Assembly (NCBI RefSeq): GCF_013141725.1
Contig: NZ_WHNZ01000007.1
Location: 62,001 to 126,000, forward strand
Direction of reading: 5' to 3'
DNA length: 64,000 nt
Source of the DNA: Paenibacillus planticolens
GTDB lineage: Bacteria; Bacillota; Bacilli; Paenibacillales; NBRC-103111
The first letter of the stretch is position 1, and every line of letters begins with the position of its first letter. The notes beneath the pieces were generated by a model that saw only the letters and a list, made by a program, of their open reading frames with translations, was not told the origin of the DNA and searched no databases. Shown in pieces: positions 25,408 through 33,532 of this stretch. The position numbers and the translations under genes were made by a program.

Positions 25408-26166
25408 TCACTTTTCTTCTTTGAATTTATTTTTAATAGCTTCACGTACTTTCCTAGCTTCAATCCACTCTTCTGGAGGAGTAAAGTATTCATCATATTC
25501 TTTTAGTGCTTCTGAGGTTTGTTTCTTCCTCCACTCCGATAAATACATTAAATAGTCTTCTCCTGCTCCCATTCTCCAACCAATACTAAAAGGAAGGATT
25601 TCAGGAAAAGCAATCCATTGGGGTAGAAAAAACTCTGGAACATAGCCCTCTAAACTATTTCTGACTTCCATCAATAATTTCCCTAGCATATTTTGACCTT
25701 TAAAGTTAGCTCCATCTCCCCAATAAGAATCATTGATTGTATGTTCAATAATTGTGCAATTGCCCGTAGACAATAGAATCGATTTAATATTTTCGTGTTG
25801 ATCAACTTTAGCAATTATAGCATCACGCATTATCTGTACCTTACATTCTTCCCAATCGTTTCGAAGAGGCTTTTTTCTGTCGCGTCCTAGCTTAGCCGCT
25901 TCCATAGGTGTGCTAGCCAAACGAATTTCTTCTTCATATTCAGTACCTACATATTTTTGAGCTTGAAAATAATGTTCATTTGTTGCCCACTCTTTGTTAT
26001 TTATTACAATCGAATACTTCGCAAAATTCGAGAAACATCCATATGGCTTATTACTTTCATAAAACCTAATAAATCGTTCCTCTGGCTTCAGTTCTTTCAT
26101 TCTTTTTTTATTTTCCTCAATCATTTTATTTATGATCTCCGGAATATCAATAGCACTCACCCCCAA
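25408..26166 (-). CDS. NADAR-domain protein (YbiA-like) with C-terminal extension
   Basis: The NADAR fold spans about residues 30-170: RFYESNKPYGCFSNF, WATNEHYFQAQKY, KKPLRNDWEECK and SYWGDGANFKGQNMLGKLLM. NADAR proteins are N-glycosidases acting on riboflavin-pathway intermediates or removing ADP-ribose from guanine, and often sit in defence-related neighbourhoods. About 75 further residues (FFLPQWIAFPEILPFSIGWR...) follow that the basic fold does not need. The start is uncertain: TTG at 26166, GTG at 26160, or an ATG at residue 15. Confidence 0.85.
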   Translation of the reverse strand: MGVSAIDIPEIINKMIEENKKRMKELKPEERFIRFYESNKPYGCFSNFAKYSIVINNKEWATNEHYFQAQKYVGTEYEEEIRLASTPMEAAKLGRDRKKPLRNDWEECKVQIMRDAIIAKVDQHENIKSILLSTGNCTIIEHTINDSYWGDGANFKGQNMLGKLLMEVRNSLEGYVPEFFLPQWIAFPEILPFSIGWRMGAGEDYLMYLSEWRKKQTSEALKEYDEYFTPPEEWIEARKVREAIKNKFKEEK

Positions 26167-26283
26167 AGAAATAATCCATATATATCCAACTAAAGATTAA
26201 CATGATTGATACTGTTGGTCTACCAATAAAACCGATTCATAAAAATGTTGGTTTTCACCATTAATAAATACCATATTGCCACC

Positions 26284-26345
26284 ACGCTCTACTGCCCGTT
26301 ACTTCAACAGTCAAAGGCAGCCGATCGTTGTGCCGGCTGCCTTCA
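26284..26345 (-). repeat. Interspersed terminator repeat, copy 3
   Basis: Minus strand: GAAGGCAGCCGGCAC, loop, GATCGGCTGCCTTT, then GTAACGGGCAGTAGAGCGTG. The last block matches copy 4 (TAACGGGCATTAGAGCGTG). Confidence 0.65.
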
Positions 26346-26766
26346 TGTAGTCAATCAGAAATGATCCTCATAATTTAGTAATTCTCTTAGACCCTCAGTA
26401 AATTTCACCAAATACTTACTCAAGCCAATCAAGGATCTAAGAAGCTAAACTAGGGAAACTAACTCGAACACTACTTTGATTTTTTACGGTATCCTAGCGA
26501 TTAGTTGCGAAACCGACCAATGTCAATAACGCGGAACGGCAGTGAGGATGATACGAAGTGTACAGATTCAGCCAATTTCGAAAAAGATGGTATCTGGCAA
26601 TTTTAATGTGGATTTGTTCAAGTATAATTCACCTTTTAGGAGATACTTTTAGAGCATACATGCTGTGCGTACACTATTGAGGTTTTGCATTTAATAACAA
26701 AAATTCAATGGGCCTTTCCATCGTATGACAACAAAGACTACACTAAACATCGAGTACAGTAAACTT
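26346..26766. other. Gap without recognisable gene
   Basis: AT-rich noncoding stretch on both strands. I see no hairpin with T-run, no conserved coding frame and no RNA gene here; it may hold remains of a decayed cassette. Confidence 0.4.
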
Positions 26767-27054
26767 TCAAGCTTTTTTTCTAATTTTCATCATAAAGAAT
26801 GCGAATAAAATGGATAATGAACCTATAATTTTTTGATCTACAGTAGATTGTATAAAAATAAATAGCAAACACGTAGCACTACAAGCTATCAAAACACCTT
26901 TATTGAAAAATTTAAATAATACAACCGCTGCAAGAATAGATAAGAGAAAAAAAAGTTTAGGAAACCACACAGCTCCTATAATTACTGCGACTAAGAAAAA
27001 CTCAATCCATTTTTCTTTCGTAGCAATCACTCCTCTCTTAGCTAATTGCTCCAT
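26767..27054 (-). CDS. 95-residue membrane protein
   Basis: Three hydrophobic segments (FFLVAVIIGAVWF, LFFLLSILAAVVLF, VLIACSATCLLFIFIQ) plus a fourth near the C-terminus, ending in the basic RKKA. The ribosome binding site is weak (AAAGGAC). No family is recognised. Confidence 0.5.
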   Translation of the reverse strand: MEQLAKRGVIATKEKWIEFFLVAVIIGAVWFPKLFFLLSILAAVVLFKFFNKGVLIACSATCLLFIFIQSTVDQKIIGSLSILFAFFMMKIRKKA

Positions 27055-27139
27055 ATAGTCTGTAGTCCTTTTGCAATTGTTTCATAGGCTCTAAATGCCC
27101 ATTCACCTAATAAACCATAAGTCTAAGGGAACTGAATGA

Positions 27140-27388
27140 TTAACCTAAGGTTTTAATTTCAAGTGGAGTACTAGGTCTTGCATTACAGTATAAACAGTCA
27201 ATTTTACCACAATTGGGGGTTACCCATTCATCACAATACGCACAGAAGGTAGCATCATATCTATCATAGTAAAAGAGTCCATTATTCTAGAAAACACAAA
27301 AATTATTAGGCTCTGGAGCTCCACCAATATTAAAGTAATCATCAATAACAACAAGCCTTTCCTTCCTCAGTATCTTAACTTTCAACAT
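27140..27388 (-). pseudogene. Cys-rich zinc-ribbon ORF interrupted by one TAG
   Basis: GGAGGTGT precedes an ATG at 27388. The frame reads 33 codons (MLKVKILRKERLVV...NNFCVF), meets TAG at 27287-27289, and continues in the same frame for 48 more codons to TAA. The second part contains CAYCDEWVTPNC and CLYC, a likely zinc site. Apart from the one amber codon the 81-residue frame looks intact, so this is either a recent nonsense mutation or a read-through gene. Confidence 0.65.
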
Positions 27389-27626
27389 ACACCTCCTACA
27401 AAATTATTACCCTTATGTTACCACATCCTTTGTTACTAACCTGTCGTTAGCTTAACGCCTGCAGCCAGTCTACAACTTTATTTTCACGGTCTAATATTTT
27501 ATTTTTCACATACAGGGTCCCCTAGAAAGACTACATTGGACAGTTATCGATGCATCGCCCAACATGGGAACATACTTTGAATCATTTTGAAGCGCATCCG
27601 ATATCAGGTAAATGAGTTACTTATTT
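27389..27626. other. Noncoding gap
   Basis: No coding frame or clear hairpin with T-run is visible between the interrupted zinc-ribbon gene and the SF0329-type gene. Confidence 0.35.
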
Positions 27627-28196
27627 TCATAGTGTACTACGCCGTAGTTCATAAAAATACTGTACACTTGGATGTTTCAACATCATCATCTCGGTCATGT
27701 TTACAATTCTCTTTTTCCCGACTCGTCTGTCCACCAAAGCTAGAATGTTCAATAAGATCTCGTGGCTCTCTATGCTTTCATCTATAGAAATGGATAAGAA
27801 CTTATTAGCTACTTCCATAAAATTTGATTTACTTAATGATGACTGTGCCGACAACATTTCCTTTGCGTATTCTGATATTTTTCTACTTCTTGCTATTACG
27901 ATTAGACGATCCTCCGGAACTGTCCCCTTAGTATCTTTTCTGACTGCTTCAATTTCTTCATTGCTGATAGGAATTTGGATATTTGAATCATTCTTAATTT
28001 CCTGCTCCGTCTGATACCATCGGATTGAATTTGTTATATCACTCATATTGAGTACGTTCTTTTTATCGACCGCAATATAACAAATTCCAGCCTTATCAGG
28101 TAAATAACGGTAGCTGGTTGCGCGGTATACCACCCTTCCATTTAACGCGGGACACAGAAAACTCTCCAGATTTTGTTTCAATTTGCTCCAGGACAT
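27627..28196 (-). CDS. SF0329-family hypothetical protein
   Basis: 189 residues beginning SWSKLKQNLESFLCPALNGR, with SIRWYQTEQEIKND and the end LVDRRVGKKRI, matching a conserved Bacillales family known only as SF0329-type. AGGAGGAGTAC precedes the ATG. The role is unknown. It follows the HEAT-type gene at 43 nt and is probably cotranscribed. Confidence 0.8.
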   Translation of the reverse strand: MSWSKLKQNLESFLCPALNGRVVYRATSYRYLPDKAGICYIAVDKKNVLNMSDITNSIRWYQTEQEIKNDSNIQIPISNEEIEAVRKDTKGTVPEDRLIVIARSRKISEYAKEMLSAQSSLSKSNFMEVANKFLSISIDESIESHEILLNILALVDRRVGKKRIVNMTEMMMLKHPSVQYFYELRRSTL

Positions 28197-28238
28197 GTAC
28201 TCCTCCTATAATCTATGTTGCATAAATGATTGAATGAA

Positions 28239-28865
28239 TCAACTCAATTTCTTAATCAGTTTCTCCACTCGTTTTCGTTTTGTATCCTTTTCAATATCGT
28301 CGAGTCGTGAGTTAAGCGTCTTTATGAAAGAGGCTTTGTTTGTATCGTTAACGATGGATATGGCATTCTCCGCATACATGGGAAGTTGATTAGTCGGACA
28401 TTTCTTAAGCTGTTCGATAAGCAATTCGAATGCATGATCCGCATAGGGTTTGACCGCACATAGTTTAATCAGAATATTGACTCCGTGATCTTTGGTGATT
28501 ACCGATCCTTTGCCCGTAACGTCAACAATTTTTGCAAGTGCTGCATTTATGACTTCCGGATTTTCAAGAGTTATCGCATCTAATGCTGTCATAGCCCCCC
28601 AAACAAGTCGATTGTTCCCATGATCAAGTAATGTTACGAACTCTTTGCTGTATGCTGCAACTAAAGACGGTTTGAGACTTCCAATTTCATAGAGAACTTT
28701 AATACAATCGCTTTGAATGTTCTTGTCTTTGTTATGCAACAAGTGATCAACAAGTTCCTTCACAGCTTCTCTATCCTCTCTGTCAGCAATTTCTTTCGCC
28801 AGTTCCTGATTAGGAACTTCGTCTTTGCGGTTGAGTGACGTTGCTAATTTGTCGATTATGGTCAT
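28239..28865 (-). CDS. HEAT-repeat-like helical protein
   Basis: 208 residues made of alternating helices in about five HEAT/ARM-like units (for example DREAVKELVDHLLHNKDKNI, then IKVLYEIGSLKPSLVAAYSK). Such scaffolds bind proteins or DNA. GAAGGAGATAAACCG precedes the start. The function is unknown; first gene of a probable pair with the SF0329 gene. Confidence 0.75.
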   Translation of the reverse strand: MTIIDKLATSLNRKDEVPNQELAKEIADREDREAVKELVDHLLHNKDKNIQSDCIKVLYEIGSLKPSLVAAYSKEFVTLLDHGNNRLVWGAMTALDAITLENPEVINAALAKIVDVTGKGSVITKDHGVNILIKLCAVKPYADHAFELLIEQLKKCPTNQLPMYAENAISIVNDTNKASFIKTLNSRLDDIEKDTKRKRVEKLIKKLS

Positions 28866-29048
28866 CGGTTTATCTCCTTCATAGTTGAGGCAACTCGCTT
28901 TATTAAATAACCTTATATGATTTAAGGTAATTGTGCTACATCAAATTACTCTCCACGATTTTTTTTCATAACCATCGAAGAAGCGGATGGTCTTTAGTTG
29001 TTTGGAACATATTGGGCTTCTACCCTCGTATGCCAATAATTTTTCAAG

Positions 29049-29130
29049 CACGCTCTAATGCCCGTTAGGTGAGATAAAGACTGCCATCATGCTGGCAGCC
29101 TTCCATTGTTGTGTATTAAACAAACGTTCT
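29049..29130 (-). repeat. Interspersed terminator repeat, copy 4
   Basis: Minus strand: GAACGTTTGTTTAATA, about 12 nt, GGCTGCCAGCATGATGGCAG then TCTTT, then CACCTAACGGGCATTAGAGC. It shares both flanks with other copies (left with copy 5, right with copy 3) and so best defines the element. Confidence 0.7.
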
Positions 29131-29201
29131 CAATTAGCTCAATGACGTATTGGTTATGATAAATAATACTCTAAAAAAAGCATTCACATTTAATTTTTTC
29201 T

Positions 29202-29768
29202 TTAAGATTCTATATTAAGGTATAAATAAATTTCTCCATTTTTTTTCTTAACTACATTGACTGAACCTAAATCTAAATCTCGAAGATCATGACCCCAGAT
29301 ACCGTATTTTCCGTTTGTTTCATTCCTGTTTTTAAGTTTGCCTCTCTCCATCACTGGAATTGTTTTAATGCTGGACGTATCCTCTTCTTCCTGATAAATA
29401 TTATGATATATTTTACTGATCCGATTGATTAAGTCTGATCTTAATAATCTGGAATTATTTATTTCAAACACTGTGGGCTTTTTTAATGGGTAGTCTATGA
29501 CTATATAGATGCTTTTATAATTTAAAACTACTTCGTTCTTTTTCCTCAATCGTGCAAGTTCATCTTCTGGTGATTCTATACTGATCCAAGGGATTAGTCC
29601 ATTAGGGAAAGTATCTAAATCCTCTTGATTGGCTTTAACTTCGAATGTAATCTCCTTTAAAAATACTCCTTTATTTTCATCAAGCTCATTAGCCTTGTTG
29701 ATGTAAGAGCCTCTTATTAATGATTTGAATTTTTTAATGTAATCTAACATTGTCTTACTTTCATTCAT
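29202..29768 (-). CDS. Hypothetical protein coupled to a stalk-domain protein
   Basis: 188 residues, no signal peptide. It begins inside the 3' end of the stalk-domain gene (8-nt overlap), so its translation is coupled. The C-terminus KYGIWGHDLRDLDLGSV, then YLYLNIES, is distinctive but not assigned to a family. A cytoplasmic partner for the two exported stalk proteins upstream is a reasonable guess only. Confidence 0.65.
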   Translation of the reverse strand: MNESKTMLDYIKKFKSLIRGSYINKANELDENKGVFLKEITFEVKANQEDLDTFPNGLIPWISIESPEDELARLRKKNEVVLNYKSIYIVIDYPLKKPTVFEINNSRLLRSDLINRISKIYHNIYQEEEDTSSIKTIPVMERGKLKNRNETNGKYGIWGHDLRDLDLGSVNVVKKKNGEIYLYLNIES

Positions 29769-30507
29769 TTGTCTTTAACCATGCACCATCAACCAAGATT
29801 GAACCAAATACTAAGGTAGGTGTGCTTTCGTTTTTATCAACCTGCATAACGACCCATCCAGCATGTTGATTTCCAAGAATCAATTTTGTGGATATGGATG
29901 GACTTGGGGGAGTAACGAGTATTGGTCTATAGGTCTTTCCATTTGAAGAGACAAGCCGAAAATCATCATTGCTAATTTGAAGTGATTGGTTTTTATCAGA
30001 AGTACTCGTAAGCTTGATGGAGACTTTTGCAAGAAGAAGCTCTCTCTCTTCAGGATCAACGTTAGAGGGGTCCGATGTTTCAACCCAAACACCATGCTGC
30101 AAGTCTACTACTTCTTTCAACATACTAAGTGCTGTGTTTCCTCTCACAACATCATCCAAGCGGATGCTACCTTGGTACTGTTCAAATGGAGTAGACTTCT
30201 CAAAAATAACTTCTGTATGAATGGGCGCAGGGTTCTGAAAGGATTTACCCAAGGTCGAGGAGTCCTTCTTACCAATTAGCAACTCGCTTTGTTCACCATC
30301 CATCCAAGCATTTTCTTGCCCTAACCATTTAGCAACATCATCAATAGGAATATAGCTGCTTCCATCTACAAGCCTAACGTCCGTTATTACCTCTTTTCCA
30401 TTGATAAAAAGTTTTATCCCCGGAGACGCAATGGCACCAACGGTAAAGCATGTTATTGATGCTAGGACAAATAAGCAAATTAATGTAATATATCTTCTCA
30501 TATTCAA
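29761..30507 (-). CDS. Exported stalk-domain protein (copper amine oxidase N-domain-like), copy B
   Basis: 248 residues. A signal peptide (RRYITLICLFVLASITCFTV) is followed by IKLFINGKEVITDVRLVDGS and IPIDDVAKWLG, the small 'copper amine oxidase N-terminal' stalk domain that many Paenibacillus exoproteins carry. The rest is a beta-rich domain (TPFEQYQGSIRL, LLLAKVSIKLTSTSD, FRLVSSNGKTY) resembling DUF4352-like extracellular domains. It is a tandem paralogue of the next gene, 40 nt apart. Confidence 0.8.
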   Translation of the reverse strand: MNMRRYITLICLFVLASITCFTVGAIASPGIKLFINGKEVITDVRLVDGSSYIPIDDVAKWLGQENAWMDGEQSELLIGKKDSSTLGKSFQNPAPIHTEVIFEKSTPFEQYQGSIRLDDVVRGNTALSMLKEVVDLQHGVWVETSDPSNVDPEERELLLAKVSIKLTSTSDKNQSLQISNDDFRLVSSNGKTYRPILVTPPSPSISTKLILGNQHAGWVVMQVDKNESTPTLVFGSILVDGAWLKTNE

Positions 30508-30547
30508 GCCTCCGATAGTGAGTTCATTTCAGCAATCGTTTTACAAT

Positions 30548-31273
30548 TTAGTTCGTTTTCATATAAATAGGATCAGCTAAGTATGATTTGTATTCGATAA
30601 TAGGCGCTTTATCATTTACGTCGACTTGAAGTACTACCCAACCAGTATTTTCTTCTCCAACGGACAAGTACGCGTCTACCGCGGGCCTCGGAGAAATGAC
30701 AAGTAGACTCTCATAATTTTTACCTAGCGACGATACTAGCCTAAAATTAAGAAACCCAATACTTACCTTTTCGTCGTTGTCTGAGTTGGTCGTTATTTTA
30801 ACAGTAATTTTAGCCAAGAGCAGTTCCATTCCCTCAAGGGGCTCATCATAATTTTTACCAGAGTAACCTTTGTTATATTCTTTTACTTCTTCCATAAGCT
30901 TCTTTGCTTCTGGTCCACGGACAACTTCAACGATGTGCATATCCCCTTGGTAAAATTCAAATGGTGTATTTTTTTCAAACATGACTTTGGAACCTATCGG
31001 GGCTGGAGTCTTTAGTGATTTTCCATTATCTGAAGCGTCCAAGTTACCTATATGGATCTCTCTATTACTATCATCCCATTCTAATCTTTGGCCTAGCCAC
31101 TGAGCTACATCACGAACTGCTACATATCCTTTTCCATCAATCATTTTAATATTTGCCTGAACATTCTTACCGTAAATATAAAGCTTTATTTCAGAAGATG
31201 CATAGGCACCCGCTGCCGCAGATGCTATAGAGAGTGCGATCAAACCTAGTTGTAGTAATATCTTTTTTCTCAT
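30548..31273 (-). CDS. Exported stalk-domain protein, copy A
   Basis: 241 residues from the ATG at 31273 (CGGAGGAAATGT before it; an earlier in-frame start lacks one). The order is the same as in copy B: signal (LQLGLIALSIASAAAGAYA), stalk domain (IKLYIYGKNVQANIKMIDGK, VAVRDVAQWLG), beta domain (TPFEFYQGDMHIVEVVRG, FRLVSSLGKNY). The clear likeness shows a tandem duplication. These are surface or secreted proteins of unknown role. Confidence 0.82.
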   Translation of the reverse strand: MRKKILLQLGLIALSIASAAAGAYASSEIKLYIYGKNVQANIKMIDGKGYVAVRDVAQWLGQRLEWDDSNREIHIGNLDASDNGKSLKTPAPIGSKVMFEKNTPFEFYQGDMHIVEVVRGPEAKKLMEEVKEYNKGYSGKNYDEPLEGMELLLAKITVKITTNSDNDEKVSIGFLNFRLVSSLGKNYESLLVISPRPAVDAYLSVGEENTGWVVLQVDVNDKAPIIEYKSYLADPIYMKTN

Positions 31274-31465
31274 ACATTTCCTCCGAAAATAGTCAATTAT
31301 AATAAGTAACAATCGTGCCGTTGTACTTTTTTCAAAAAATTGTCTTATCCCAAACCTTATTTTACCATAACAGCCATCGATGAGTTGGTCAAATGAAAGC
31401 TGGCGTTAGTTGGAATTAAATTAATAACTGTGGCAGACAATTTCCACACCTTACATATGTATCCT

Positions 31466-31538
31466 TCCCGTTAGATGCGTAAAAGGCTGCCGATCATGCC
31501 GGCAGCCTCCCATAGCAGTATATTGAACAAACGTTCTG
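31466..31538 (-). repeat. Interspersed terminator repeat, copy 5
   Basis: Minus strand: GAACGTTTGTTCAATATA, then GGCTGCCGGCATGATCGGCA and GCCTTTT, then CATCTAACGGG. It has the best hairpin of the family (GGCTGCCG/CGGCAGCC) and lies directly after the SDR gene. Confidence 0.7.
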
Positions 31539-31550
31539 CATTAACTTTAA

Positions 31551-32345
31551 TTAAAATATAGTCGGTACCATCCCCCCATCCATTCGGATAGGAGAGCCTT
31601 TGAACGCGGAGGCATAAGGACTGCAGATGAATGCGGCTAACCGGCCGATCTCCATCGGTCTTATGAACCGCTGGATCTCGGATTGCGGCAAGTTCTTGTT
31701 CATGAAATCCTTCTCTTTTGCCTCGAAGGTCATCTCTTCGTTCGAATACATGCTTTCGATGATCATTTGCACATTCTCGGAAAGCGTCGGACCGGGCATG
31801 ATCGTGTTCACGGTGACCCCCGCCCCCTTGGTCAGCTTCGACAAACTCTTGGATAACGAAAGGAGCATCGATTTGGTAACGGCATAATGTGGCATCTGGC
31901 CAGAAGGCATTACGGCTTCCTCACTTGCGATAAAAAGAATGCGTCCATAATTGCCGCTCAACATGGAAGGCATATAGAACTTAGTCAGACTGTTCGCAGC
32001 AAGCACGTTCGTGCGGAAGTACTTCTCCCATACTGTATCGTCTACATTGTCATAAGACATGATCTCGTAGATACCCATGCTATTGACCAGAATATCGACT
32101 TGTGGGAACTTCTCGAGCAAAGCTTCTCTTTGCTGAGCATCCACTAGATCGGCTGCAGCATTCTGAGGCCGAGTGTCCGGAAATTTCGCCTGAATCTCCC
32201 TCACCGTGAGCTCAACCTCTTCATTGCTCCGACCATTTATGAGAACATGAACGCCTTCTCTGGCAAGTTCTAGTGCAATCGCTTTGCCAATCCCTTTAGT
32301 AGAACCCGTTACTAATGCTTTCTTATTTTTCAATCCCATATCCAT
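31551..32345 (-). CDS. SDR-family NAD(P)-dependent oxidoreductase
   Basis: 264 residues with TGSTKGIG (cofactor loop), N(S)MGIYE, catalytic Ser in IASEEAV, YAVTK (Tyr and Lys) and the late PGPT. All catalytic residues are present. The substrate is unknown. AGGAG lies 8 nt before the ATG. It is 49 nt downstream of the AraC-type gene and probably its target. Confidence 0.92.
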   Translation of the reverse strand: MDMGLKNKKALVTGSTKGIGKAIALELAREGVHVLINGRSNEEVELTVREIQAKFPDTRPQNAAADLVDAQQREALLEKFPQVDILVNSMGIYEIMSYDNVDDTVWEKYFRTNVLAANSLTKFYMPSMLSGNYGRILFIASEEAVMPSGQMPHYAVTKSMLLSLSKSLSKLTKGAGVTVNTIMPGPTLSENVQMIIESMYSNEEMTFEAKEKDFMNKNLPQSEIQRFIRPMEIGRLAAFICSPYASAFKGSPIRMDGGMVPTIF

Positions 32346-32394
32346 ATGCCTGCACTCCTTATGTTCAGTATAGGGATATGATAGCTCGTTTTCT

Positions 32395-33423
32395 CTATTC
32401 GGTAACTAGCGAGGAACGCCAATGTTCTTGCATTACGCGCCAATTAGCGGGAGTCTCCCCTTCCCACGAGCGGAATGCGCGGTAAAATGAATTCTGATCT
32501 TCGTAGCCTACGAGAAAAGCAATCTCTTTGATCTCTAGCGACGGGTCTGCTAAATATGCGAGCGCCTGCTCATGCCTGGTTTGCGCCAGCAACTGCTTAA
32601 AGCTTGCTCCTTCTTCCGTCAAACGGCGCTGCAAGGTGCGATCACTCAAGCCCAACTCGTTGGCTACAGTTTGAATGTCCATACGCCCCCTTGAAAGGCA
32701 ACGGGAGAGAATCCATTTCACTTTATTGCTGATCTTGCGTTTACTACGTTGTTCATCCAAAGAACGATCCAAGGCGGGAGTCAGAATATCGAGAAGTTCT
32801 TCGTTATAAGAAACGAAAGGACGGTCCAGATCACTGCCGTGCAGCGTAAGCCGGTTGCCAGACGCACCTACCCGAACGGAGCAACCGAAATAAACTTCAA
32901 GTACTTCCGTGTTGCCCATATCGTGGGCGAACTCTACAGAATAAGCCGTGAGCGGCCGACCGGTTCCTCGTCGTCCTAGCTCTAAGAGATAGGCGAGTGT
33001 AATGCCTACCAATACAGGTGGTCCGGGCTCCGCGGCATGCTGCCAATCCAGTTCGACGACACCATGCTCTCCTTCTTCACGCAAACACAAGCTTTCGGGA
33101 GGGCACATTTGCTTATAACGAGTCATTCGCGTAAGAGCATCTCGGAAATCCCGGGCATGGAAGATCGCTAAGGCGGCCGGCGGGTATTGCGCCGTCTCGA
33201 ATGCCGTGGCCAACTTGACAATTCCCGTGGCGGTATCGCCGACAATTTCGACATAGGCCTGCCAGATCGCATAGTATTGAGCGATCGTAACGACTGGGTC
33301 GTTGATAACGGTCAGGGGTAGATGGGCATGGCGTGCTACTTCTTGAGGGGATACCCCTAATAGACGTAAACTGGACCAGAACCCTGGTGCGAGCTTCACT
33401 CGATCGGCGGCTGTAGTTTTCAT
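32395..33423 (-). CDS. AraC-family transcriptional regulator
   Basis: 342 residues. The N-terminal 200 residues are of the 'Arabinose_bd' type seen in OruR/ArgR-like regulators (GFWSSLRLLGVSPQEVARHA, YLLELGRRGTG). The C-terminus is a double helix-turn-helix (MDIQTVANELGLSDRTLQRR, then IAFLVGYEDQNSFYRAFRSW). GGAGGTATACCATT precedes the ATG. It likely controls its own operon with the SDR gene in response to a small molecule. Confidence 0.9.
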   Translation of the reverse strand: MKTTAADRVKLAPGFWSSLRLLGVSPQEVARHAHLPLTVINDPVVTIAQYYAIWQAYVEIVGDTATGIVKLATAFETAQYPPAALAIFHARDFRDALTRMTRYKQMCPPESLCLREEGEHGVVELDWQHAAEPGPPVLVGITLAYLLELGRRGTGRPLTAYSVEFAHDMGNTEVLEVYFGCSVRVGASGNRLTLHGSDLDRPFVSYNEELLDILTPALDRSLDEQRSKRKISNKVKWILSRCLSRGRMDIQTVANELGLSDRTLQRRLTEEGASFKQLLAQTRHEQALAYLADPSLEIKEIAFLVGYEDQNSFYRAFRSWEGETPANWRVMQEHWRSSLVTE

Positions 33424-33532
33424 AATGGTATACCTCCCGGGGCAATGTCCAATGTCAAAAATGGCCCACGGCTGCCGTGGACCATTAAATTATAGCTTAA
33501 CCATCAAGCAGCGTCACTTGTTCTTCTATCAC

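Noticed and set aside
27140..27388. TAG read as pyrrolysine in the zinc-ribbon ORF
   Set aside because: No sign of pyl genes; the residue position has no reason to need it. A simple nonsense mutation is more likely.
24059..31538. The hairpin repeats as integron attC sites with a cassette array
   Set aside because: GTTRRRY-like ends occur (for example GTTAGGT, GTTAGAT) but face the wrong way relative to the RYYYAAC side, copies lack paired L sites, and no integrase gene is in the window.
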